Source of the DNA: JBBQVO01 sp038211505 | GTDB taxonomy: Bacteria > Chloroflexota > Dehalococcoidia > DSTF01 > JACRBR01 | Length of the DNA stretch: 17,565 nucleotides | NCBI GenBank assembly: GCA_038211505.1 | Contig: JBBQVO010000055.1 | Coordinates: forward strand, 1 to 17,565 | Direction of reading: 5' to 3' | Shown: positions 7,752 to 14,651 of the stretch, piece after piece | Numbering within the stretch: the stretch's first letter is position 1 | Layout: each line of letters opens with the position of its first letter | The notes under the pieces: model-generated | The model's database searches: none | What the model was told of the DNA's origin: nothing | The model's input: the letters and a program-made list of their open reading frames with translations, nothing else | Program-made: the position numbers and the translations under genes

Positions 7752-9740
7752 CTACGGGGTGGCGAGATCGAGTGCGTGTCCGTTGCGCGAGAGGTCGTGC
7801 GTCACGTTTCCGGGCACGACGACGCCGTTGACGCGGAACGTGATCGTCTCGCCGCTCGCGCAGGCCGGGATGGCGGCGGGCGCGGCGACGCGCATGTCGT
7901 ACACGCCGGGTGCGTCGAAGACCATGACGACGGGCGAGGCAACGAAGCGGCCGCACAGCGTGTCGCCGACGTAGGCTTCGACGAAAGTGCCTGGCTTCGC
8001 GGAGTTGCCCTTGGCGTCGCTGAGTGAGCCGTACACCTCGGTACCAAAGAATTCCTGTGATGTCGCCGCGCCGGCTCCTCCAGTCTGCGCGCTGACGAAC
8101 GCGGCGTCGAAGGTCGCCTCGGCGCCGTCGGCCCACGGGATCGGCTGGGTCGATACGTGCCGGACGCCATCCTTGAAGAAGAGCAGGTACGCGCGCGCAG
8201 TAGTGGAGCCGCAACCGGAAACTTCGGCGTCGGCGGCGACCGATAGTTCGTAGCGGCCGTCATCGAGGAACGTGACCGGCTCGTACGAACAGGCGCGCAG
8301 CATGCCAGCGGCCGTGCGTACTTCTGCCCAGACGAAGATGTTGCCGTCAGGCACGACGCGCTGGCCGTCGAACGTCAACGTGCCGCGTAGCGTCATATGC
8401 TGGCCATCGCCGGGCAGCGCAGCGGCGGCCGCGGATCCGAGTCGCGGCGTCGATGTGAACGCGTGGCCGATGGCGCTGAGATCGCCGAGGAGATCTTCGC
8501 CGTCGGGTTTCGTGCCTTGCTCCGCCCAGGCGACGAGATCATCGAGGCCCTTCTTCAACTCCTCAGTAGTAAACCCGCTCTGCTCAGCGCAATGGATCGG
8601 CGACTGGATGGCGCGCTGGACGAGCAGGTCGCTCTTGCCCGCGGCATCGACGCGCCGGCGCACTTCCTGCGACCCGCTGAAGACAGTCGCGATGTCGCCC
8701 GTGCCCTGCATCGTGATCAGCGGCATTTGCAGCTTCCCGGTGACGACGTTGCCGGCGCCGTACGGGTCGTTCGGCGGCGGGTTGTTGACGCGGAGGACGT
8801 TGCGGTTGAATTCGTCGCTAGTGACGCCCGCGGTCGGGCCGAGTTTGTAGATCTTCTTCGCATTGTTGTAGAAGCCGGAGCCGATGTTGCCGGGATAGAC
8901 CTCCCATGCCTGCTCTTCGCCAGCCCGGATGCCTTCGCGGGCGAGGGGACGCGGGCCGCCGGTGCGGTCGATGAAGAGGTTCTCGAAACGCGTTCGCGTC
9001 GCGGGATCGACGAGCGCCGGGCGGATGCGTTTGTTGATCAACTCGCTGAGATCGGTGGAGTCGAACTCGGACTGCGTGACGCCGGCGGCGTAGGCAGCCA
9101 TGACGACGAAGTCGCCCTGGTAATCCAACGGCGGCGCATCGCCACAGAGCGCGAGCGCGCCATCGTAGCGATCGCCGTAACGTTCTGCCGACGTGACAGT
9201 GGCGGCGCCGCCCATCGATACGCCCATGACGTAGCTGTGCGCGGGACGTCCGTACTTCTGCGCGAAGAAGTCCCAGAGCGCGGCCGTCTCGTCGGCGGCG
9301 ACGCCGGAGACGTAAACGATGTTGACGCTGTAACTGGACGACGCCCAGGCGAATCCGTTGTGGATGAGATCGGCGCGTTGGATCGGCGGGTAGACGTGTA
9401 GCTGCGCGTCCTGATCGTTGCCGTGCATGTACATGACGAGGCGGCCGTTCCAGTTGTCGGGGATCTCGATCTGATACGCGGTGCCGCCGAGATGGCCAAA
9501 GTCGGCCTTTGCTCCGGGGATCGGTTCGAACGCCGGGTCGGCGAGCGTAAAGCCACCGACGGGCGCACCAGCGATCGAAACCGGAGAGGGCAGCGCGCGA
9601 GTTGCCGAGGCGGTCGGACTCTTGCTCGTGGCCGACGCCGCGGTCTGCGCGGCCTTCGGCGTGTCCTTGCCGCCGCAAGCGACGAGGAGGACGGACAATG
9701 CGGCAACGACCGCTGCGGCTCGCTGGCTACCAATCTTCAT
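7752..9740 (-). CDS. Secreted alpha/beta-hydrolase lipoprotein with two C-terminal Cys-containing repeats
   Basis: A 662-residue predicted lipoprotein; the precise family was not recognised. Residues 1-22 are a signal peptide ending in the lipobox LVAC (Cys22). A Ser/Thr/Ala/Pro-rich linker (about 25-60) follows, then an alpha/beta-hydrolase core. It shows an oxyanion-type MHGN (105-108), the nucleophile elbow GVSMGG (Ser175), a likely acid in GTGDI (Asp349) and a likely catalytic His in SPIHC (His383). Two C-terminal beta-rich repeats (about 447-548 and 565-660) each carry a Cys pair (484/510 and 596/627) and read like Ig-fold modules. The ATG at 9740 is chosen for the GGGGAG nine bases upstream and because the signal peptide begins there, rather than 11 codons earlier. 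Esterase or depolymerase activity outside the membrane is inference; the substrate is unknown. Confidence 0.8.
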   Translation of the reverse strand: MKIGSQRAAAVVAALSVLLVACGGKDTPKAAQTAASATSKSPTASATRALPSPVSIAGAPVGGFTLADPAFEPIPGAKADFGHLGGTAYQIEIPDNWNGRLVMYMHGNDQDAQLHVYPPIQRADLIHNGFAWASSSYSVNIVYVSGVAADETAALWDFFAQKYGRPAHSYVMGVSMGGAATVTSAERYGDRYDGALALCGDAPPLDYQGDFVVMAAYAAGVTQSEFDSTDLSELINKRIRPALVDPATRTRFENLFIDRTGGPRPLAREGIRAGEEQAWEVYPGNIGSGFYNNAKKIYKLGPTAGVTSDEFNRNVLRVNNPPPNDPYGAGNVVTGKLQMPLITMQGTGDIATVFSGSQEVRRRVDAAGKSDLLVQRAIQSPIHCAEQSGFTTEELKKGLDDLVAWAEQGTKPDGEDLLGDLSAIGHAFTSTPRLGSAAAAALPGDGQHMTLRGTLTFDGQRVVPDGNIFVWAEVRTAAGMLRACSYEPVTFLDDGRYELSVAADAEVSGCGSTTARAYLLFFKDGVRHVSTQPIPWADGAEATFDAAFVSAQTGGAGAATSQEFFGTEVYGSLSDAKGNSAKPGTFVEAYVGDTLCGRFVASPVVMVFDAPGVYDMRVAAPAAIPACASGETITFRVNGVVVPGNVTHDLSRNGHALDLATP

Positions 9741-9812
9741 GGCGAGACTCTCCCCTAAGGCGCGAGCATACACGATGGTTGGGCCGTAACGGGAGACCGA
9801 GTGACGCGCGTG

Positions 9813-10286
9813 CTAGTGGGCGGTGTCGCCGCGGAGGAGATCGGCGGCGTGCGGCAGCGCGACGATGATCGCGGCGAGACTTTCGCGGGCGCCCTTCTCG
9901 CTTCCGGGCAGATTGACGATGAGCGTGCGGCCGCGGACGCCGGCGACGGCGCGGCTGAGCATCGATCTCGGCGTGTGTAGCATGCCGGCGGCGCGCATCG
10001 CCTCGGCGATGCCGGGCGCCAGGCGTTCGACGACATCGAGTGTCGCTTCCGGCGTGACATCGCGGGCGGCGAGGCCGGTGCCGCCGGTCGTCAGAATCAG
10101 ATCGACGTCACCAGCGTCGCACCAGTTGCAGAGTGTGTCGGCGATCTGATCGCGCTCGTCGCGCACGATCTGGTAGTGGGCGACTTCCCCATCAATTCCC
10201 ACGAGCACCTCGCGTATGGCGGCGCCGCTCGTGTCGTCGGCTTCGGTGCGACTATCGCTGACGGTGAGGATGGCGCAGCGGATCAC
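9813..10286 (-). CDS. mogA: MogA/MoaB-family molybdenum cofactor biosynthesis protein
   Basis: A 157-residue MoCF-domain protein. MogA-type enzymes adenylylate molybdopterin before molybdenum insertion; MoaB is the close paralogue. Family motifs are LTVSDSR (7-13), DDTSG (17-21), the signature LTTGGTGLAARDVTPEA (65-81), LSRAVAGVRG (110-119) and NLPGS (125-129). The start is a GTG at 10286. An in-frame stop lies 12 bases upstream on the same strand, so no longer form exists, and no strong Shine-Dalgarno is visible. MogA versus MoaB cannot be separated from sequence alone. No other molybdenum gene is nearby. The lipoprotein gene begins 72 bases downstream on the same strand and may be co-transcribed. 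Confidence 0.92.
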   Translation of the reverse strand: MIRCAILTVSDSRTEADDTSGAAIREVLVGIDGEVAHYQIVRDERDQIADTLCNWCDAGDVDLILTTGGTGLAARDVTPEATLDVVERLAPGIAEAMRAAGMLHTPRSMLSRAVAGVRGRTLIVNLPGSEKGARESLAAIIVALPHAADLLRGDTAH

Positions 10287-10356
10287 GATGACGGTCTACC
10301 ACGACGAACGGTTGAGGGCGATCGGGTTTACCCGGGGAGGGCGCGAAGGGGTCTTC

Positions 10357-10382
10357 CACGAAGGGACACGAAGGGACACGAA
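10357..10382 (+). repeat. CACGAA array, three sites at 10-bp period
   Basis: CACGAA occurs at 10357, 10367 and 10377, exactly one DNA helical turn apart, separated by GGGA. A diverged continuation with CACAGA at 10395, 10405 and 10414 follows directly. Confidence 0.85.
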
Positions 10383-10394
10383 AGGAGGACGATC

Positions 10395-10419
10395 CACAGA
10401 GGGCCACAGATAGCACAGA
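10395..10419 (+). repeat. CACAGA array, three sites at 9-10-bp period
   Basis: CACAGA occurs at 10395, 10405 and 10414. It has the same period and general shape as the flanking CACGAA arrays, differing at two bases of the core, and so looks like a variant of the same repeat family. Confidence 0.75.
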
Positions 10420-10452
10420 AGGAGATGGAAGAGACGGGAACGAGGCGTCTTC

Positions 10453-10478
10453 CACGAAGGGACACGGAGTGACACGAA
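10453..10478 (+). repeat. CACGAA array, second copy
   Basis: CACGAA, CACGGA and CACGAA occur at 10453, 10463 and 10473. The preceding bases GTCTTC (10447-10452) repeat those before the first array, so the two arrays are copies of a roughly 36-base unit with a few mismatches. Confidence 0.85.
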
Positions 10479-10485
10479 GGGGATC

Positions 10486-10555
10486 GGCCGGCGGGTTCGG
10501 CCGGGTGTGGCGGTTGTGGCGGCCGACGGGGGGCGCAGCGAGCGGCGCCCCTACA
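10486..10555 (+). repeat. 70-bp hairpin repeat, copy 1
   Basis: Runs from GGCCGGCG to CCCCTACA and is near-identical to 10611-10679 over its last 40 bases. It contains a perfect 7-bp hairpin: GGGGCGC (10530-10536), loop AGCGAGCG, GCGCCCC (10545-10551). A second hairpin overlaps its end: ACACGTTGC (10553-10561), 8-base loop, GCAGCGTGT (10570-10578), with one G-U pair. Confidence 0.85.
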
Positions 10556-10610
10556 CGTTGCTTCCGTCCGCAGCGTGTAAGACAGAGGAAATGAGACGCA
10601 AGTGGGTCGC

Positions 10611-10679
10611 GGCCGGCGAGTGTTCCCGGATGCGGCGGTCGTGGCGGCCGACGGGGGCGCAGCGAGCGGCGCCCCTACA
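10611..10679 (+). repeat. 70-bp hairpin repeat, copy 2
   Basis: Direct copy of 10486-10555, offset by 125 bases and lacking one G of the G-run. The hairpin is conserved: GGGGCGC (10654-10660), loop AGCGAGCG, GCGCCCC (10669-10675). The CCCCTACA tail is kept, as is GCGTGT a few bases after it. Confidence 0.85.
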
Positions 10680-10724
10680 GGCTGCGTGTGATTCTCGGGC
10701 GCGCAATGTCTTCGGATCCGCTCA

Positions 10725-10750
10725 TTCGTGTCTCTTCGTGTGCCTTCGTG
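10725..10750 (-). repeat. CACGAA array, inverted copy
   Basis: TTCGTG at 10725, 10735 and 10745 is the reverse complement of CACGAA at the same 10-bp period, followed by the inverted GTCTTC edge (GAAGAC, 10751-10756). It lies 37 bases upstream of the mraZ -35 hexamer. Confidence 0.85.
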
Positions 10751-10792
10751 GAAGACTCGGCAGATGATGTGGGAAATTATTTGTGTAGGCGC

Positions 10793-10820
10793 TTGACATC
10801 TGGGCATTCGATGGTAATCT
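10793..10820 (+). promoter_or_regulatory. mraZ (dcw cluster) promoter
   Basis: A perfect -35 TTGACA (10793-10798), a 16-base spacer and a -10 TAATCT (10815-10820) preceded by TGG, which makes an extended -10. Transcription would start near 10827 and leave a leader of roughly 65 bases before mraZ. It is the strongest promoter-like sequence in the window, and its position before the first dcw gene fits. Confidence 0.7.
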
Positions 10821-10845
10821 ATGGGAGTTCGTGGGAAATCTGGCT
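10801..10845 (+). promoter_or_regulatory. Putative MraZ operator: phased TGG(G)N boxes
   Basis: TGGGC (10801), TGGTA (10812), TGGGA (10822), TGGGA (10832) and TGGCT (10841) recur at spacings of 11, 10, 10 and 9 bases. The known MraZ operator in other bacteria is TGGGN direct repeats with 5-base spacers just upstream of mraZ, and the two perfect boxes here fit that exactly. The array covers the spacer, the -10 and the expected start site, so binding would repress. One further TGGGA lies at 10770. Confidence 0.65.
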
Positions 10846-10890
10846 ACGGATGGATCCGAATGAGCAGGCGGCAGGACACCGAACGATCCC

Positions 10891-11322
10891 ATGTTGTTCC
10901 TGGGCACCTTCGACTATGCGATGGACGAGAGGGGGCGGCTTCCGCTCCCCCCACGCTATCGCGATGCCTTCAGGGATGGGATCGTGCTCAGCCAGGGCTC
11001 CCCGGACCGCTGTCTCAAGGTCTACACGCCGGACGCCTTCGACGCGCAGGCGTCCGAGTTTACGGCGCAGCCGGCGTTTCAGCGCAGGGGCCTCGATGTC
11101 CGTCGCAGCTTCTTCTCGCGCACGACGACGACGGAGCTCGACAAGCAGAATCGGGTGCTAATTCCGGCGAACATGCGCGAATACGCCGGGCTCGACGGCA
11201 AGGTGCTGGTGATTGGGGTTGGGGAGTGGATCGAGATCTGGTCACCGGAGACGTTCGAAGCCGTGATGGCGCAGGTCGATGCGACGCTGGCCAGTACGCT
11301 CGAGTCGATCGAGAAGCGGTAG
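10891..11322 (+). CDS. mraZ: MraZ, transcriptional regulator of the division/cell-wall cluster
   Basis: 143 residues, the normal length. It carries the two tandem AbrB/SpoVT-like half-repeats that build the MraZ ring: DERGRLPLPPRYR (12-24, preceded by FLGTFDYAM) and DKQNRVLIPANMREYAGL (84-101). MraZ is a DNA-binding repressor, or activator in some species, of its own operon. An in-frame stop at 10861 limits the start to the ATG at 10891; no clear Shine-Dalgarno precedes it, which is unusual beside rsmH and ftsL. Phased TGGGN boxes over the upstream promoter suggest autoregulation. The stop is 11 bases before rsmH, so the two are co-transcribed. Confidence 0.96.
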   Translation: MLFLGTFDYAMDERGRLPLPPRYRDAFRDGIVLSQGSPDRCLKVYTPDAFDAQASEFTAQPAFQRRGLDVRRSFFSRTTTTELDKQNRVLIPANMREYAGLDGKVLVIGVGEWIEIWSPETFEAVMAQVDATLASTLESIEKR

Positions 11323-11333
11323 GATCGGTGGTT

Positions 11334-12272
11334 ATGTCTCTCACAAGGCACATCCCGGTCATGCTGCAGGAAGTGCTCGGGACGCTCGACGTGAAGCCGG
11401 GCGGGCGCTATGTCGATTGCACACTGGGCGGCGCCGGGCACGCCGAGGCGATCCTGGAGCACGCTGAGCCGGGCGGCACGTTGCTGGGCATCGACGCCGA
11501 CGCGGCGGCGATCGCCCGTGGGCGCGAGCGTCTTGCTCGATTCGACGGCAGCTTCAGCCTCGTGCAGGGCAACTTTCGCGATGTCGGCGCGATTTGCCGC
11601 CAGATGGAGTTCGCGCCGGTCAATGGGGTGTTGATGGATCTCGGGCTCTCGTCGTTTCAACTCGAAGAGGGCGAGGGGTTCAGCTTCCAGACAGATACGC
11701 AGCTCGGCATGCGCTTCGGCGGTGAAGGGATCACCGCCGAGGAGATCGTCAACACGTGGGGGGAGGCTGACCTGGCCGACCTCATCTTCAAGTATGGAGA
11801 GGAGCCGGCGAGCCGCAGGATCGCCCGCCGGATCGTCGACAGCCGTCCGCTTCGGACGACTGCAGAATTAGCCAAAGCCGTCGAGCAGGCCGTGGGTAGG
11901 AGAGCCAAAGTGACAACCCACCCCGCCACCAGGACGTTTCAGGCTCTCCGCATTGCGGTAAATCAAGAGCTAGACTCGCTAGCCACCGCACTTCCTCAGG
12001 CCCACGGCCTGCTCGGCTTTGGGGCACGCATCGCCGTGCTCAGTTACCACTCGCTGGAGGACCGGATCGTCAAGGAGTACATCCGGCGCGAGTCGCGGGA
12101 TTGCATCTGTCCGCCGGGATTGCCCGAATGCCGCTGCGGCCACAAGGCGACGCTGCGGCCGATCACGAAGGGCGCCGCGAAGGCGGGGTTGAACGAAGTC
12201 GCCGCGAACCCGCGCGCCCGCAGCGCGCGTCTGCGCGCGGCGGAATGCATCAGCAGCGACTACGCGGCGTAG
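11334..12272 (+). CDS. rsmH: RsmH, 16S rRNA (cytosine-1402 N4) methyltransferase
   Basis: 312 residues, the usual length. RsmH (formerly MraW) methylates the ribosomal P-site base C1402 using SAM. Visible motifs are HIPVML (6-11), DCTLGGAGH (28-36, SAM loop), GIDAD (52-56), MDLGLSS (101-107), THPATRTFQALRIAVNQEL (195-213), SYHSLEDRIVK (237-247) and PRARSARLRAAE (293-304). A four-cysteine insert, CICPPGLPECRC (257-268), could bind a metal; it is known in many RsmH proteins of Gram-positive and related phyla. The ATG at 11334 has AGGA nine bases upstream. The open frame extends further 5' through mraZ in another phase and is rejected. Confidence 0.97.
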   Translation: MSLTRHIPVMLQEVLGTLDVKPGGRYVDCTLGGAGHAEAILEHAEPGGTLLGIDADAAAIARGRERLARFDGSFSLVQGNFRDVGAICRQMEFAPVNGVLMDLGLSSFQLEEGEGFSFQTDTQLGMRFGGEGITAEEIVNTWGEADLADLIFKYGEEPASRRIARRIVDSRPLRTTAELAKAVEQAVGRRAKVTTHPATRTFQALRIAVNQELDSLATALPQAHGLLGFGARIAVLSYHSLEDRIVKEYIRRESRDCICPPGLPECRCGHKATLRPITKGAAKAGLNEVAANPRARSARLRAAECISSDYAA

Positions 12273-12281
12273 GAGGGAGAT

Positions 12282-12719
12282 ATGGTCTCTCTCCATCGAT
12301 CCGCGCTCGCCGCACCGCGGGCGCTTCTTCCTCGATTCAGGGCCGGACGCTGGATGGTTGTGCTGGCGGGCTGCGCGCTCGTCGCGGCGGCGTTGTTTCA
12401 GGTGAATCAGTTCAGCCGCCTGACGAGCACGAGTTACGAGATCAACGCGCTGAATCAGCAGCGCGCGGCGCGCCAGGCGCAGAATCACGAACTCGCGGCG
12501 GACGTCGCGCGGCTGTCGTCGCTGGCGCGGGTGGATATCGAAGCGCGGGTACGGCTACACATGGAGCCGGCGCAGCAGAAGCTCTTTGTGAACGTGAACC
12601 AGCCGGTGCCGGATCGCGAGTCGCTGCCGACACGCTTCCTGCCGCCGGATCGGCCGCAGGCGGCGAGCGCCGGCAGTCCGTGGTGGAGTGAGTTGTTGCG
12701 GGTGGTGCCGGGGTTCTAG
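12282..12719 (+). CDS. ftsL: FtsL/DivIC-like divisome protein
   Basis: A 145-residue bitopic protein with a short basic cytoplasmic tail, one membrane helix (about 24-42) and a Gln/Ala/Leu-rich coiled coil (about 44-82). Next comes an ARVDIEARVRLHMEPAQ segment (82-98) like the RIE-A-x-L-GM-x-P region closing FtsL/FtsB/DivIC domains, and then a Pro-rich tail. Sequence identity in this family is too low for a firm FtsL versus FtsB decision; position between rsmH and ftsI supports FtsL. It would recruit and activate FtsI (with FtsW) at the septum. AGGAGG (12271-12276) overlaps the rsmH stop and lies five bases before the ATG, so the pair is probably translationally linked. Confidence 0.78.
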   Translation: MVSLHRSALAAPRALLPRFRAGRWMVVLAGCALVAAALFQVNQFSRLTSTSYEINALNQQRAARQAQNHELAADVARLSSLARVDIEARVRLHMEPAQQKLFVNVNQPVPDRESLPTRFLPPDRPQAASAGSPWWSELLRVVPGF

Positions 12720-12766
12720 GTCGGTTGCTGGCCGACGCTGGACGCCGGGTGACGGCGATCGGTGGT

Positions 12767-12853
12767 GGCCGACGAGGACAGGGTCTCAAGACCTGTCCGT
12801 ACGGGGCATCGGAGGCGGCCGAGGAGGACAGGTCTGAAGACCTGTCCGCACGG
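12767..12853 (+). repeat. Tandem pair of extragenic hairpins, 50-bp offset
   Basis: Two copies of a 37-38-base unit start at 12767 and 12817 (GGCCGA, G/C-rich spacer, hairpin, then CG-ACGG). The hairpin of copy 2 is perfect: GGACAGGTCT (12826-12835), loop GA, AGACCTGTCC (12838-12847). Copy 1 (12776-12798) differs by one extra G in the left arm and a CA loop. The pair fills most of the 195-base gap between the ftsL-like gene and ftsI. Confidence 0.85.
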
Positions 12854-12867
12854 AACGAATTCGCGTG

Positions 12868-12894
12868 GCGATTGATCGACGGGCGATCAATCGC
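12868..12894 (+). other. Perfect 11-bp hairpin upstream of ftsI
   Basis: GCGATTGATCG (12868-12878), loop ACGGG, CGATCAATCGC (12884-12894). It lies 20 bases before the ftsI ATG. There is no following T-run, so it does not look like an intrinsic terminator. Possible roles are an mRNA processing or stability element, or a dyad protein site. Its stem is less GC-rich than the surroundings and is unrelated to the neighbouring GACAGGTCT repeats. Confidence 0.7.
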
Positions 12895-12914
12895 GCGGAG
12901 CTTGCGGGGGGCGG

Positions 12915-14645
12915 ATGTTCGGACAGCGGGGGAGGATGAATCGGCGGCTGTTCGTGCTCGCGGCGATCTTCGTGATCGGCGGCGCGGCGATGGCGGCGCG
13001 CGTCGCGTACATCCAGCTGGCGAACAGCGATCACTACCGCAACGAAGCGCACGACGAGCATTTCGGTCAGCAAGAAGTGCGCGCGCCGCGCGGCGCGATC
13101 CTCGACCGCAACGGATATCCGCTGGCAACGACGGTCGACGCGTACGATATCTACGTCAATCGCGCCGAGTGGCAGGACCTGGCGGCGGCGAATCGGGCGG
13201 CGGCGATCGTCGCGCCGCTGATCGAACGACAGCCGGACGAGCTGGTGAGCGAAGTTCGGAAAGAGAGCAGCGGCCTCTATCTGGCGTTCGCCGGCCTCGA
13301 TTTCACGAAAGGCGCGTCGCTAGCGAACGCGGACGCGCCGGGACTGCGCGTCGTGCAGACGACGAAGCGGAGCTATCCGGAGGGCGATCTTGCATCGACG
13401 CTGCTCGGGTTTATCGGGCGCGATCACACAGGGCTGACGGGGATCGAGCGGGACTTCGACGCCGAGCTCGGCGGTGTGCCGGGCACGATCTACTTTGAGC
13501 GCGACAGCATCGGCAACAAGATCTCGCTCGGCAGCGAGCGCGTCGGGCAGAAGCCGCAGCCCGGCGGTGATATCAAGCTGACGATCGACCGCTACATCCA
13601 GCGCCTGGTCGAAGGCGAGCTGGACACGCAGATCGCGAAGACGGGCGCGCTCGGCGGCACGATTATTGTGATGGAGCCGAAGACCGGCGCGATCCTGGCG
13701 ATGGCGAGCAATCCCGGCTTCAAGCTTTCGCAGCTCAATCTCAACGATGCGAACCAGGCGCTCTTTCGCGATCGCGCGGTCACGGACGTGTATGAGCCCG
13801 GGTCGGTGTTCAAGACACTGACGGCGTCGATGGCGGTCGACCTCGGACTCGTGACGCCGGAGAGCACGTACAACGATCTTGGATATGCGAGCGTGGGTGG
13901 GGCGACGATTCGCAACTGGGATTACAGCACGAACGGGACGACGAGCGTCGTCGGGCTGCTGCAGAAGAGCCTGAACACGGGCGCGGTGTGGCTGAGCGGG
14001 CTGATCGGCCCGGACAACTTCTACTCGTATCTCAGGAAGTTCGGGATCGGCGAGGCCACGCACGTAGGGCTGGGCGGCGAGCCGAACGGGCTGGTGCGGG
14101 CGAACGGCGACCCGGCGTGGACGACGGTCGATCTGGCGACGAACAGCTTCGGGCAGGGCGTGGCTGCGACGCCGCTACAGGTCGTCACGGCGATTGCGTC
14201 GTTCGCCAACGGCGGCAAGCTGATGCGGCCGTACATCCTGCAAGAGATGGATACGCCCGAGGGCAAACGCGAGTTCAATCCGGTCGTCGTGCGGCAGGTT
14301 GTGAGCGAGCAAACCGCGGCCACGGTTGCCGATATGATGAATCAGGTCGTAGAGGGGAATCCGGGGCACCTGGCGGCCGTGCCGGGATACCACGTCGCCG
14401 GCAAGACGGGCACGACGACCGGCGCGACGCTCGCCGACGGTGCGGTGCACGATGGCAACGTCGCCTCGTTCATCGGCTTTGCGCCGGTCAGCGACCCGAA
14501 GATGATCGTGCTGGTGAAGCTGGACTTCAAAGAGGACCGCCTCGGCGGCCAGGTGTCCGCGCCGGTCTTTCATGATCTGGCGCCGAACATCCTGGCCTAT
14601 CTTGGTGTGCGGCCGGACGGCCCGCAGCTGGTCAGCGGGCAATAA
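12915..14645 (+). CDS. ftsI: FtsI/PBP3, septal peptidoglycan transpeptidase
   Basis: A 576-residue class B penicillin-binding protein. It has a basic N terminus, one membrane anchor (about 12-34), a PBP-dimer domain opening with RAPRGAILDRNGYPLA (56-71), and a transpeptidase domain from about 220. Catalytic motifs are complete: SVFK (Ser297, Lys300), SLN (352-354) and KTGT (497-500). The SxN motif and the location in the dcw cluster mark it as the division enzyme, in contrast to the SxD of the PBP2 at 4312-6252. No PASTA domain is present. The start is ambiguous: the ATG at 12915 has a poor G-run upstream, while the ATG at 12936 directly abuts GGAGG, which is too close; 12915 is preferred. 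It crosslinks septal wall with FtsW, which is not in the window. Confidence 0.95.
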   Translation: MFGQRGRMNRRLFVLAAIFVIGGAAMAARVAYIQLANSDHYRNEAHDEHFGQQEVRAPRGAILDRNGYPLATTVDAYDIYVNRAEWQDLAAANRAAAIVAPLIERQPDELVSEVRKESSGLYLAFAGLDFTKGASLANADAPGLRVVQTTKRSYPEGDLASTLLGFIGRDHTGLTGIERDFDAELGGVPGTIYFERDSIGNKISLGSERVGQKPQPGGDIKLTIDRYIQRLVEGELDTQIAKTGALGGTIIVMEPKTGAILAMASNPGFKLSQLNLNDANQALFRDRAVTDVYEPGSVFKTLTASMAVDLGLVTPESTYNDLGYASVGGATIRNWDYSTNGTTSVVGLLQKSLNTGAVWLSGLIGPDNFYSYLRKFGIGEATHVGLGGEPNGLVRANGDPAWTTVDLATNSFGQGVAATPLQVVTAIASFANGGKLMRPYILQEMDTPEGKREFNPVVVRQVVSEQTAATVADMMNQVVEGNPGHLAAVPGYHVAGKTGTTTGATLADGAVHDGNVASFIGFAPVSDPKMIVLVKLDFKEDRLGGQVSAPVFHDLAPNILAYLGVRPDGPQLVSGQ

Positions 14646-14651
14646 CGCTTC

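Larger units (their letters stand above)
10351..10756. repeat. Composite extragenic repeat bounded by inverted GTCTTCCACGAAGG ends
   Basis: Most of the 604 bases between mogA (10286) and mraZ (10891) is repeat DNA with no gene. The left edge (10351) begins GTCTTCCACGAAGG. The same 14 bases occur at 10447, and in inverted orientation they end at 10756. Between these lie a CACAGA array and two copies of a 70-base hairpin unit. The inverted ends give the block a resemblance to a non-autonomous mobile element, but no target-site duplication or open frame with recognisable content was seen. Confidence 0.7.

Noticed and set aside
8397..9401. Open frame of about 334 codons on the plus strand
   Set aside because: Antisense to the hydrolase lipoprotein, with no recognisable domain and biased composition.
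9765..9793. Promoter for the hydrolase gene (TATGCT on the minus strand)
   Set aside because: The -10 is passable but no -35 is recognisable at 16-18 bases; mogA lies 72 bases upstream on the same strand, so co-transcription is as likely.
10324..10333. GGGTTTACCC as a terminator or operator
   Set aside because: Stem of four pairs with a two-base loop and no T-run; too small to support.
10351..10756. CRISPR array
   Set aside because: Repeats are only about 10 bases apart or are hairpin units in two copies; no regular repeat-spacer alternation and no cas genes.
10328..10807. Minus-strand open frame in the repeat region
   Set aside because: Its translation is simply the repeats read through (Arg/Pro/Ser-rich), with no start signal or motif.
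10821..11333. 5' extension of the rsmH frame from an ATG at 10821
   Set aside because: Overlaps mraZ in another phase, reads as noise before MSLTRHIPVML, and the ATG at 11334 has a good AGGA.
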